DNA of 64,000 nucleotides from Osedax fenrisi (lineage: Eukaryota > Annelida > Polychaeta > Sabellida > Siboglinidae). Positions 1 to 11,408 of the stretch are shown piece after piece (within the stretch, counting starts at the first letter, position 1; every line of letters starts with the position of its first letter). The DNA is taken from the NCBI GenBank assembly GCA_964019155.1, contig OZ025242.1:64855448-64919447 (forward strand). The letters are read 5' to 3'. Below the pieces are notes generated by a model. It was not told where the DNA came from and did not search any database. It saw only the letters and a program-made list of their open reading frames with translations. A program made the position numbers and the translations under genes.

Positions 1-518
1 TTTTTTTAACGGTTTTTTTGGTTTTTTTGGTTTTTTTAACAATAAAAGCCTTCAATCAAAATAAGGAATCGATTAGGCAATGATAAGGCTGTAGAACTTG
101 TTTTTTTATTTCGAGAATTAAATTGATTATATTTCTATTAGAAATCATCTAATTATTATTATTATTATTTTTTAAATTATTATATTGTTACAATTTGTAA
201 CTTGTTATTTTATTGCGAGAATTATATTGATTATATTTCTAATTACTGTATTGTTATTTTTTTTAATTATTATTTTGTTACAATTTGTAACTATTTTTTT
301 TTATTATATTTTACTTTATTTTTATAAATATATTTTTATAAAATAATTTTATTAACATTTAATATTCATTAGTGTTGTATATTTTATACTTACTCTATAT
401 ATGTATGTTTTGCACAGACATTTAATAATTGATCTATGTATATATAATATTTTCTAATTAATAATCTTAACATTTAATTATAAAAAAACCAAAAAAACCA
501 AAAAAACCGCCAACCCTG
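1..518. mobile_element. hAT-like inverted-repeat element, left tip cut by window edge
   Basis: The first 37 bases are T-runs separated by GG, and 481-518 is the reverse complement: A-runs separated by CC, ending CCGCCAACCCTG. Read inward from the right end, the terminus would start CAGGGTTGGCGG, a form common in hAT-type elements. The interior is AT-rich with no coding signal. The window starts inside the left inverted repeat, so the target-site duplication cannot be tested. The element type is inferred from the terminus only. Confidence 0.5.
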
Positions 519-574
519 AAATATTTGATTTTATAAGATGAAGTACGATCAGTGAAAAATGAAATTAACCATCT

Positions 575-880
575 GAGAGTAGATCCTTAAATGCCAATAT
601 CCTTAATGCGATCAATAAGTAGGTGTGATTCAGTATATCGAATGAACTCGAGAGGTCGAGTAACAGCAATTATGCACGATGAGAAGAATCAAGTGATGTA
701 TATATACGCTGTATACAGCGTATCAGTAATATGTTTGAGAGCAGTTTCAGTAGAATATGACTTCCCAGTAAGCACTCTGGAAGGGCTCAAGCAAATGATT
801 AGCTTCAAGATAATATATTAGCGGGCGGCTTACAATACGTTCCATACTCTTACTGACAATCGGAAGTTGGGATATTGATC
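575..880 (-). pseudogene. CR1-like LINE reverse transcriptase fragment
   Basis: The minus strand reads, with frame changes, as the N-terminal part of a CR1/L2-type reverse transcriptase. Visible pieces are LPIVSKSMERIV, then YYLEANHLLEPFQSAY, then STETALKHITDTL, then a degraded LDLSSSFD-like stretch. These match in order the usual RT words 'SKxxERVV', 'FQSAYRxxHSTETAL' and 'LDLSAAFDTxDH'. Frameshifts and stops disable it. A 76-codon plus-strand reading frame over the same bases is only a shadow of this relic. Confidence 0.65.
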
Positions 881-1025
881 TGTAATTTAATATATTATTA
901 TTGTAGTATCACGTGTGTATATAAACTTCCCATATATTCACCCATTTTTATGTAAAAATGTTATATTTATAAATTAATTATTTCACTTCTATATATATGT
1001 AACCAAATGTATTCACTAAGCATAC

Positions 1026-1070
<45 letters not shown>
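1026..1070. repeat. (AT)n microsatellite
   Basis: Uninterrupted alternating AT of about 45 bases. It is one of more than fifteen long AT dinucleotide tracts in the window. Confidence 0.9.
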
Positions 1071-1077
<7 letters not shown>

Positions 1078-1114
1078 CATATTATATACAGCATACATAC
1101 ATTCATATAGTATA

Positions 1115-1345
<231 letters not shown>

Positions 1346-1740
1346 CATACATGCTTACTGTATAGAGTCAGCATGTATGTGTATTTATGTTTTTATGTAT
1401 ACTATTTCTTATATGTATTACATATGTGTATGTATTACATTGTATTTCTACTGAAATATATTATACAATATATATATATATTCATGTAATTTGTTATTGT
1501 GCTCATTAACCCGTGACATATATATATATCGAATTATATCAAATTATATTGATAAACTTAGATTCAATTTTGTCTGAATAATAATATTCATACATGTATA
1601 TAAAGTTGTATTTCTCTTTCTATTGAAATTACTCAATATTGAACATATCTTTCCATTTTTGTATGTAATAACTAATTTATAAATACAAATTTTGTTAGTT
1701 CTACTTTTTGAATATATATTTTATAAATATGCCTGCATAA

Positions 1741-1801
<61 letters not shown>
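1741..1801. repeat. (TA)n microsatellite
   Basis: About 60 bases of pure alternating TA, flanked by AT-rich DNA without coding signal. Confidence 0.9.
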
Positions 1802-1804
<3 letters not shown>

Positions 1805-2039
1805 TTTCATAAGACAAATACAACAAAAAATGGCAATTTATGCAACTAAATTACATAACATAATAATATTATATTTTAAATTTGTAATAAATATATATAG
1901 ATTGTAGAAACAATAGAAAATGTAGAAACAATAATCTTAGCATCTGTCCAAGTAGTTTGTGATTTATTCAAAGTTAAATATGTATACATATTGCCTATCT
2001 CTCCTATACTAAATTTGAGACCATACATATGATACCCCA

Positions 2040-2216
2040 TTAATGCATACATGATGTTAACGAGAGCCGATCATTTATTTATACGCAATATAATAGCACT
2101 TCTAAATATTATTTTAAGTCTTATTTTAATGGTCCGGACGAGGCTTGAACCTCTGTCCTACTTAAGTTTACAAGAATTCTTGTGTGTCTGACGCCTTAGT
2201 CAAATGAGCCACCCAT
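2040..2216 (-). mobile_element. tRNA-derived SINE, copy 1 (partial)
   Basis: On the minus strand a tRNA-like head (2216 to about 2130) carries a B-box-like GGTTCAAGCC, followed by the family body with the word GATCGGCTCTCGTTAA. The copy stops just after this word, whereas copies 2-4 continue through a further 110 bases to a GGATGGGATGAA tail, so this copy is 3'-truncated. The head has no foldable acceptor stem, so it is not a tRNA gene. A 65-bp (AT)n tract starts about 25 bases beyond the head. Confidence 0.7.
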
Positions 2217-2235
2217 TATGTTATTTATGTATGTG

Positions 2236-2240
2236 TATAT

Positions 2241-2307
<67 letters not shown>
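2236..2307. repeat. (AT)n microsatellite
   Basis: Long alternating AT tract close to the SINE head. Such tracts adjoin several elements in this window. Confidence 0.9.
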
Positions 2308-2310
<3 letters not shown>

Positions 2311-2544
2311 GTATACACATGTATTTAATAAATCTATGATACCATGTAATACCCAACGTATTACGTAAATAAACAAATAATACATGTAATTAATACTAGA
2401 ATGTGTAATAAGTGTAATACCATTATAGATTAACGATGCAAAGACACAGTGAAGATAACTTGGTTATGTGTGTGTATGTGTGTGTGTGTGTGCTGCCCGG
2501 TATACACCACACCATGTAATACGAGACCACACTGAACTGAGACT

Positions 2545-2612
2545 ATTACCCGAGTGAGGCCGAGTAGAGCCGAGTGAGGCCGAATGGAGCCGAGTAGAGC
2601 CGAGTGGAGCGT
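2545..2612. repeat. GAGCCGAGT short tandem repeat
   Basis: About seven degenerate copies of a roughly 9-10-base unit (GAGCCGAGTG / GAGGCCGAGTA). A related word, GAGCCGAGACT, recurs at 37270-37450 inside a hAT-like element. The rest of 2310-2785 shows no gene. Confidence 0.75.
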
Positions 2613-2777
2613 ATTATAAATAGTAGCAGATGTAGGTTTAGAAGAATGTCCTGTGAAGTAATGTACTGTTTCCTATAGTGTAACCTTACTGGGAAGTAAC
2701 AGTGTATCGAATAGCTGCCATACACGCGTGTACTGCTATACATATAGCACGGATAGAGCACGGATATATGTATTTCT

Positions 2778-4468
2778 ATCATGATTGAAGAGTTTGAGTG
2801 AAGATACACATATTATTAAAAGATGGACTGAATACTGCCAAGAATTATATAATTATGAATCCAGAGGAGACAAAAATATTTTGCAAACGATAGATGAACA
2901 ACACGAAGAAGAGAGAGATGATAGTATTTTAAGAGATGAAGTAGTTAATGCTATATATTCACTAAAACATGGAAAAGCTGCTGGTGTAGACAATATACCA
3001 GCAGAACTAATAACATATGCAGGTGAAGGAATGACAGACATACTCCACAAGATATGTTCCAATATATGGGAAACTGGTATCTGGCCAGTAATATGGACAA
3101 AATCGTTAATTATAACTCTACCGAAAAAAGGTAATCTTCAACATTGTTCTAACTACAGAACGATAAGTTTGATAAGCCACGCAAGCAAAGTGATGTTGAA
3201 AATCATTAAGAATCGTTTACAACCACAAGCGGACCGTATTATTGCGGAAGAACAGGCTGGATTCATGAAAGATAGATCTACGATAGAACAAATATTCAAC
3301 CTAAGAATACTATGCGAGAAACATAACCTACAACAAAAAAAGCTATATCATATATTTATTGATTTCCGAAAAGCATTTGATAGAGTGTGGCAAAATGCAC
3401 TATGGTCCTCAATGAAGAAATATAATATCGATACAAAGTTAATTAATTTAATACAAAGTTTATATGAAAAGGCAAGCAGTGCAGTAATACATAATGGAAT
3501 ATGTGGCGATTGGTTTCCATCGAAAACCGGAGTAAGACAAGGATGTCTTCTCTCACCTACTTTATTTAATATATTCCTAGAAGATATAATGAACGACGCG
3601 CTAAGCAATCATACTGGTTCAATAAAGATAAATGGCCGAAATATAACAAATCTTCGCTTTGCTGATGATATAGATGGTTTAGCTGGCTCGGAAGAAGAAC
3701 TAATAAATTTAACTGAGTGTCTTTTTAAATCAGCAAATAGATTTGGAATGGAAATAAATCCTTCTAAAACTAAGCTTATGTTAAACGACGACAATTGTCA
3801 ACCAAACATTGATATTCATGGCGAAATAATTGAGACCGTAAAAAGCTTCAAATATCTAGGATCAATCATAAACGAAAATGGATCAAGAAAAGAAATCCTG
3901 TCAAGAGCGGCACAAGCAAGTCAAGCATATAGCAATCTAAAGATAATATGGAATGATAAAGACATACGTCTAAAGTACAAGTTAAAACTCATGGACTCTC
4001 TTGTCAACTCGATATTCCTGTATGCATGTGAAACATGGACTCTAACTGCTGAACTCGAGAAAAGAATACTAGCATTCGAAATGAAGAACATCAGAAAATT
4101 ACTCGGTATAACATACCTTGATAGAGTTACTAATCAAGAAATAATAGACCGAATATCATCATCATTAACAAGTCCCTTCACCGATATCCTCACAACAGTT
4201 AAAAGGAGAAAACTGAAATGGTATAGACACGTGACCAGAGGCGATAGACTTGCCAAGATAATCCTTCAGGGTAATGTCGAAGGTAAAAGATCCCGTGGAC
4301 GTCCAAAAAAACAATGGATAGATAATATAAAAGAATGGACCGGAAAAGGCTTCAATGAACTAAATGAAATTGTATATGACCGGAAGAAGTGGAGAAAATT
4401 GTGTTTCAACGTGACACGCCCCTACGGCTCAACAGGCTAAGGGACCAAGGTAACAAGGTAATCATGAT
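2778..4468 (+). mobile_element. RTE-like LINE copy 1, 5'-truncated, with target-site duplication
   Basis: The body is 2786-4460. ATCATGAT occurs directly before it (2778-2785) and directly after it (4461-4468), as expected for target-primed insertion. It is nearly identical to the 3' half of the full-length copy at 32740-36210, beginning where that copy is at about 34544 and ending at the same tail, AACAAGGTAA. The endonuclease half is missing, the usual result of 5' truncation. Confidence 0.88.
2785..4440 (+). CDS. LINE reverse transcriptase, 5'-truncated open frame
   Basis: This 551-codon frame encodes the reverse transcriptase half of an RTE-like APE/RT LINE. The computed first codon is TTG at the truncation boundary, so there is no genuine start. 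Visible RT blocks in order: GKAAGVDNIPAEL (about residue 62), LPKKGNLQHCSNYRTISL (110-128), FIDFRKAFDRVW (190-202), TGVRQGCLLSPTLFN (244-258) and the catalytic FADDIDGLAG (FADD codons at 3658-3669). A C-terminal segment follows with YACETWTLTAELEKRI, the KRRKLKWYRHVTR block and GKRSRGRPKKQW, typical of LINE ORF2-type C-termini. No internal stop is present, unlike the copy at 33-36 kb. It lacks the endonuclease and probably a promoter, so it is likely a dead-on-arrival copy. Confidence 0.85.
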   Translation: MKSLSEDTHIIKRWTEYCQELYNYESRGDKNILQTIDEQHEEERDDSILRDEVVNAIYSLKHGKAAGVDNIPAELITYAGEGMTDILHKICSNIWETGIWPVIWTKSLIITLPKKGNLQHCSNYRTISLISHASKVMLKIIKNRLQPQADRIIAEEQAGFMKDRSTIEQIFNLRILCEKHNLQQKKLYHIFIDFRKAFDRVWQNALWSSMKKYNIDTKLINLIQSLYEKASSAVIHNGICGDWFPSKTGVRQGCLLSPTLFNIFLEDIMNDALSNHTGSIKINGRNITNLRFADDIDGLAGSEEELINLTECLFKSANRFGMEINPSKTKLMLNDDNCQPNIDIHGEIIETVKSFKYLGSIINENGSRKEILSRAAQASQAYSNLKIIWNDKDIRLKYKLKLMDSLVNSIFLYACETWTLTAELEKRILAFEMKNIRKLLGITYLDRVTNQEIIDRISSSLTSPFTDILTTVKRRKLKWYRHVTRGDRLAKIILQGNVEGKRSRGRPKKQWIDNIKEWTGKGFNELNEIVYDRKKWRKLCFNVTRPYGSTG

Positions 4469-5019
4469 ATATCATGATACACAACTATATGTGCACTACT
4501 ATATGATACAATGTTATTTCTATGTCAAATATGATATATATATATATATATATATATGAATTATACTTCAGAATTAGCGACCGAGTATTCTATAATCTGC
4601 CGGTAATGTGTTATCTTTAGATATATATATATATAGGTGTATGTTGACTTATATAACACGTGACAAACAGGCGAGCAAGATACACGTGTATACGTAGGGT
4701 ACATGCATAGTGTACATTGTACACATATGGTAGTTGTTGACTTAATATATTAGATTATCTAATTTAGATAGTATATATATACAAGTATACAAGTATACTT
4801 ATATCTAATATATATTATACAGATACTAATAAACTAGACACAACGACCATATATGTGGTAGGCCGTATCTGCGCATGTCAACCTCACACACACACACACG
4901 CACACACACACACACACACACTCACACACACACATACACACACACTCACACGTAACCCACCAGAGGGGGTTACTGCATGCACTGCAGGCATGTATCGATG
5001 ATATTCTATAGCACATGTG
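4441..5019. other. AT-rich spacer with an interrupted (CA)n tract
   Basis: No gene is visible. The stretch holds short (TA)n tracts and a (CA)n tract with interruptions at 4887-4952. It ends in the palindromic GCACATGTGC just before the 53-bp tandem array. Confidence 0.8.
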
Positions 5020-5808
5020 CACACAGAGCTAGAGAGGAACGCCTCGCTCAGCTCTGTGGCTATATGCTATAGCACACAGAGCTAGAGAGGAACGCCTCGC
5101 TCAGCTCTGTGGCTATATGCTATAGCACACAGAGCTAGAGAGGAACGCCTCGCTCAGCTCTGTGGCTATATGCTATAGCACACAGAGCTAGAGAGGAACG
5201 CCTCGCTCAGCTCTGTGGCTATATGCTATAGCACACAGAGCTAGAGAGGAACGCCTCGCTCAGCTCTGTGGCTATATGCTATAGCACACAGAGCTAGAGA
5301 GGAACGCCTCGCTCAGCTCTGTGGCTATATGCTATAGCACACAGAGCTAGAGAGGAACGCCTCGCTCAGCTCTGTGGCTATATGCTATAGCACACAGAGC
5401 TAGAGAGGAACGCCTCGCTCAGCTCTGTGGCTATATGCTATAGCACACAGAGCTAGAGAGGAACGCCTCGCTCAGCTCTGTGGCTATATGCTATAGCACA
5501 CAGAGCTAGAGAGGAACGCCTCGCTCAGCTCTGTGGCTATATGCTATAGCACACAGAGCTAGAGAGGAACGCCTCGCTCAGCTCTGTGGCTATATGCTAT
5601 AGCACACAGAGCTAGAGAGGAACGCCTCGCTCAGCTCTGTGGCTATATGCTATAGCACACAGAGCTAGAGAGGAACGCCTCGCTCAGCTCTGTGGCTATA
5701 TGCTATAGCACACAGAGCTAGAGAGGAACGCCTCGCTCAGCTCTGTGGCTATATGCTATAGCACACAGAGCTAGAGAGGAACGCCTCGCTCAGCTCTGTG
5801 GCTATATA
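5020..5808. repeat. 53-bp tandem repeat, 15 copies, each a hairpin
   Basis: The word GCCTCGCTC recurs at 5041 and every 53 bases to 5783, giving 15 copies that look essentially identical. Each unit contains CACAGAGCTAGAGAGG, loop AACG, then CCTCGCTCAGCTCTGTG. This pairs as a 16/17-base stem with one bulge and one mismatch. The linker GCTATATGCTATAGC is itself self-complementary. There are no coding frames of interest and no spacers, so this is a satellite and not a CRISPR. Its uniformity suggests recent expansion. Confidence 0.95.
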
Positions 5809-5947
5809 GGTCGGTCACTAACGAATGCGTATACTCGATGTAATGTACGATAAACTGGTGCTTGTTGTACCTATAGGTGTATAGGTAACTATGTATATAT
5901 AGTAGTTTATTATGCTATATATATAGAATACTAAACTACTATATATA

Positions 5948-7112
<1,165 letters not shown>

Positions 7113-7415
7113 GATATCACGCTGGCTGTATTCGCCGAGGTATTGTGCTAGTGATTTATTGACACTCAAGGCCATAACCCCATCTCAGGGTGTAATTAGG
7201 TCGAAGGTAAGATAATGCAAGGTTGTATATGGCGCATCTAACGAACCGCTGGTGTGTGTGTGTGCGTGTGTGTGTGTGCGTGTGCGTGTGTGATGTCATA
7301 AATCATTTGAGATAAATTATAATGTATGTCGTAATAAGTATTTACATATATATATATATGCACAGATACACAAATAGTCTATACCCGTTAACTGGTGCAT
7401 ATATGCATATGCATA

Positions 7416-7454
<39 letters not shown>

Positions 7455-7594
7455 GTATACTAAGCACACTAATATATACATGTATACTGCTGTATTCTAT
7501 TTAGATTTATGATCACATTACTCGAGTAGAATACTTTAAAATGTAGATGTCGTCTGACTGTTTAAATATTAAAATAAGGACACGCATATATATG
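7113..7594. other. Intergenic, no gene seen
   Basis: A short stretch of mixed-composition DNA (7113-7250) is followed by GT, AT and GCATAT microsatellites. No coding frame or known repeat is recognised. Confidence 0.6.
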
Positions 7595-8393
7595 TAGTAA
7601 AACCTCTCTATAAGAAACTATTTTATTTCAGTACTTTTTTTCTTATAAAGAGGTTTTTTCTTTTCCAATGATTTTGATAATAAAGATGGAAAAATATTAC
7701 ATAATTCTTGATTGTTCATAAACCTTCATCAACTTATTTAATTATATTAGATTTAAAATGTATACTGTATTGTTTGCGCTTAGACATGTTAATACATAAT
7801 GACATTTTATTAGATTTACATTAGCAATTATAAATTATGAATCATCATTGATGAATATAATATAATGAATATTACAATAATCTATTATTTAACAATAAAT
7901 TGTATAATATAATAATGTATATCATCAATACATTATACAATACATAAGGATATAATAATATTTATTAATTAATTTTAAAGGATAAAAATAAGGATAAATA
8001 AGGATAAAAATAACATTTATCAATTAATTTTAATAAATTATAATAAATTTATGAATATAAATTTATTAATACAATAACAATTATTAATTAATTTTAATTC
8101 ATTTCGAGCTATTATGTAATATAACATATTTGTAAGAAAAAAAAATATCTCATATAATAATTAATTTCTATAATTGTTATCAATATACAATACTTCTATT
8201 TATATATAATTATTTTTTATATTTTGTATACAATAAGTTTCTTATAGAGGTTTTTCTTATATTTTTCTTATAAGATTTTCTTATAAAGAGTTTTTTAATG
8301 TGGAAAAGGTTGAATTCAAACCAAATGTGTGAACAATGTTCTTATAAAGAGGTTTTTTCTTATAAAGAGGTTTCTTATAGAGAGGTTTTACTG
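7595..8393. mobile_element. pogo/Tigger-like MITE with 23-bp terminal inverted repeats
   Basis: AGTAAAACCTCTCTATAAGA... at 7596 is repeated as an exact reverse complement ending at 8392. Outside the right end lies TA; the left flank is consistent with TA but slightly altered. Inside, the word CTTATAAAGAGGTTTTTT and variants recur near 7648, 8280 and 8340-8380, so part of the terminal sequence is reiterated subterminally. Termini of the form CAGTAAAACCTC with a TA target are typical of pogo/Tigger elements. The interior is AT-rich and non-coding, so it is non-autonomous. Confidence 0.78.
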
Positions 8394-9070
8394 TATATAT
8401 ATATAGTATTCGTTCGAGTATTACTATTAAGTATACATCATAACATAAGCATTGTGTGCCCGATACACTCGAGTATGATACACATGCGATCCTCGGGCGT
8501 AGTAAGGCCCCAGCCGCCTAGTATATGTACACACGTCGTATATAGACTACTCTATATCATTTATAAGTTGTGCATATTCATAATAATAAATAGACGCTAT
8601 CGACGTGTACGTGCATTACGCAATAGTTAACTATTGCGTAACGTGTATCCGACGCATGCGTAGCGTACGCTATAACGTATCGTGGAGTGATCGCTACATC
8701 GCATCACGTGTCACGTTTACTTTCGTTGATAATCACTGGAGCGTGACTTCATAGAAAGCTATAGAATAGAATTAGCAGACTATCATTTCTAAAATATTCC
8801 GCTAAACTATTCGTCCGGTGATGAAAACGTATATTTAAAACAACAACAGCAACAACAACACCGATACAGTCAGCGCCACACGGCGGTGAGTACATGTGTT
8901 AACTAACCTAACTAAGGACATGACGACGTCTGTAACATGACGATAAATGCTAGTGCTACGAATGATGCTACGACTAGTATTATCCTACTAGATAACTCTG
9001 CGTAATCACGGTATCGTGTGTGGCGTGCGTGCGTTTGTGGCGGCAGGCTCGTATCACTGAAATAAATTGA
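8394..9070. other. Unusually CG-containing intergenic patch with perfect palindrome
   Basis: This is one of the few stretches rich in CG dinucleotides. It contains a perfect 26-bp palindrome at 8616-8641 (arms TTACGCAATAG centred on GTTAAC) and a strong splice-donor-like GGTGAGTAC at about 8885, after a CAACAACAGCAACAAC run. It could be a promoter or first exon, but no supported open frame is visible. The 110-codon frame at 8298-8630 overlaps the MITE end and looks spurious. Confidence 0.4.
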
Positions 9071-9828
9071 AGTGCTCACTGAATCGATAAGGTTTGATAA
9101 TTCGATACAATTATCAGATTAGAGTCGTTGTCACTATATATATATATTTATTATTTACATATGTAAACATATGTTTAATTTATGAGGTGTCAATTTGACA
9201 TACAATGCTTTGACAGTGTCATTTTATATAAAAATTGAATAAACAAATAAATATAGTAATTAGGACGTATTACATCCTACATCTTATAATATATATATAT
9301 ATATATATATATAGTAGATCTATACTATAACTGTTATTATTGGAATATATGTAGGCCTATCATTGACATCTCTTATAAAGTATTCCCGGGAAAAAGTTTT
9401 AAAGCTACAATTAATAAAGAATTATAAAATATCTATTAACTCCGATGTCACAATAGTAAGTGTTCCTAAAATGATTTCCATAGAACATGCGTTGTCTATG
9501 GAACATGAAATTTATCATTTGTTGGTTAAACGTAAGAAATAATTAAGAATTTTGGAATTTGAAAACCATAAAGAAATTACTTTAGTTTTAAATTAATAAA
9601 TTACTCTATATTAAATTCTATTATATCACTAATATATATTATCAAATATTTATGTAAACATTTATTTAAAATTACAATATATATTGTAATATTTGTTCTT
9701 ACAGGGGACTATAGTCCTATATAATATTATAATAGAGAAGTCAACCGAATAAGGGGTTTTGGAAGATGCGAAGATATCGTTATATATGAAATATAAGAAC
9801 ATATTATATATCATATATTGTTATTATT
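9071..9828. other. AT-rich intergenic DNA
   Basis: (TA)n tracts and unassigned sequence. No gene, RNA gene or recognisable element end was found. Confidence 0.6.
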
Positions 9829-9831
9829 ATT

Positions 9832-10108
9832 TTGGTGGAGTCCTTTCATCCCATCCAGGAACTTATAAGTCTATCTATAGATGAAGTTTACACTTATAAT
9901 CATATGGCTCTAATGTCCTTTCGAAGCCGCTCTCATTTGAAGGCATCCATGGTTTTAACGAGAGCCGATAATTTATGTATACACAATTATATAATATTAC
10001 TTCTAAATATTATTTCAAGACCTATTTTATAAGTATTGAAGGGGCTTGAATCCGCGTATGTATCTGACGGCTTATAATACGTTATAGCCAACTGAGCCAC
10101 ACAGACAG
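9832..10108 (-). mobile_element. tRNA-derived SINE, copy 2 (near complete)
   Basis: On the minus strand the head starts near 10108. It has an A-box-like TGGCTCAGTTGG and a B-box-like GGATTCAAGCC, the internal RNA polymerase III promoter of tRNA-derived SINEs. The body carries the conserved block CGGCTTCGAAAGGACATTAGAGCC and ends in GGATGGGATGAAAGGACTCCACC followed by a short AT-rich tail. Copies 3 and 4 share the same order of blocks. The plus-strand reading frame here is a shadow. Confidence 0.82.
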
Positions 10109-11080
10109 TTTTATATAGATAGGTATTATTATTATTGACTACAAAACATCATATGTTTATCGGCATAATATAATATAATAATAATGAAGATTATAACAAT
10201 TTGAACATAAATAAATATAAGAACAATAACAAGAACAATATATATATATATATATATATATATGCAGATAGTCATGACTACAGATAGTTGGCATGCATGC
10301 CTATGTACATATGTATATTATATCCAAGTGATGGGCAATTTCAATTATTTGGGTGTTCTCGGAAAATTTACATCTCAAATTATTCTTATTTATTTTCGAG
10401 AATGTCACTCATTTATCAATTGTAGGTCATAATTTCCATAATTTACATTCTATTAATAGATGTATTATTTAATGAGGAAATTGTTAAGAAACAAAAAACG
10501 AAAATAACAACAATGTACAATAATAAATAATCATGTGATATATATATATATATATATATATATAAATCACTCAAGCAGAACAATAATATAAATAAAGGTA
10601 TAGAACTACGATGACATAAAGTAGTTAACAATGGTAACTTACCTATAGACTGTTGCACATATGAAACTATCAAAACAGATACATGCGTCTGTTATGGGCG
10701 ATGCAGCAGGGGGGACTGTGGTGGTATGTCTCCCCACTTTAAAATCTAGGGGAACCTCCTATGTATTGGTTTCCCCCAACTTTTACCACATCATTTATTT
10801 TGATTGGTTGGTCCCCCTACATACACACCATCGTTACAGCGCCCCTAGCATCGGCGCATACATACATACACATATGCATACATCTATATATCTACATAGA
10901 TAAGTATGTGGTGATAACATAGTATTTAACAGTATAATAATATCAGTTGTTAATAACTACTAGTTATATATATATATATCATGAGGTATGAGATCTGTAC
11001 AAAGTTCACTCTTTAATATGGGTCAACATATATTTACAACCATTATACTAATATTGACTGTATACAGTAGTATACTACTA

Positions 11081-11082
<2 letters not shown>
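10109..11082. other. Intergenic with C-rich patch
   Basis: AT-rich DNA with (TA)n tracts. At 10700-10840 there is a patch with several runs of G or C (AGGGGGGACTG, CTCCCCAC, GGTTTCCCCCAAC, GGTCCCCCT), possibly the two ends of a small inverted-repeat element. No gene is supported. Confidence 0.45.

Positions 11083-11151
<69 letters not shown>
11083..11151. repeat. (AT)n microsatellite
   Basis: About 70 bases of alternating AT. Confidence 0.9.
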
Positions 11152-11155
<4 letters not shown>

Positions 11156-11408
11156 TATAGGTTTATATAACTATCAATAATTGAAGGAATAATAAATATA
11201 TAAAATTACTAAATTATAAGAATTCTTATTTAAATAAAATTGGAGTATACTTATATGCTATAGGATGACACCATGGTGACACCATAGTGACATCACTATA
11301 TTCTCATTTAAAACAATCACATTATCAGAGTACGTGTATATAGTATAATTGTCGATAAATACCTCACACAATGTTACAAACCGTAAGCATATATGATGCA
11401 CTTTATAT

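Noticed and set aside
591..821. 76-codon plus-strand frame
   Set aside because: The opposite strand carries recognisable RT blocks (SKSMERIV, FQSAY, STETAL) across the same bases, so this frame is a shadow of a LINE relic.
5020..5808. CRISPR array
   Set aside because: Units are contiguous and identical over the full 53 bases with no unique spacers, no cas genes, and the genome is eukaryotic. It is a tandem satellite.
8298..8630. 110-codon frame starting inside the pogo-like MITE
   Set aside because: It begins in the MITE's subterminal repeats and crosses the terminal repeat into unrelated DNA. No domain is visible.
10027..10108. SINE head as a functional tRNA gene
   Set aside because: A and B boxes are present, but no closed acceptor stem or clear anticodon arm. 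The same head occurs in four dispersed copies with a common non-tRNA body.
10680..10840. Small hAT-like MITE bounded by CAGGGGGGAC and GTCCCCCTA
   Set aside because: Only a few terminal bases pair and no 8-bp duplication is visible, so the evidence is too weak to call an element.
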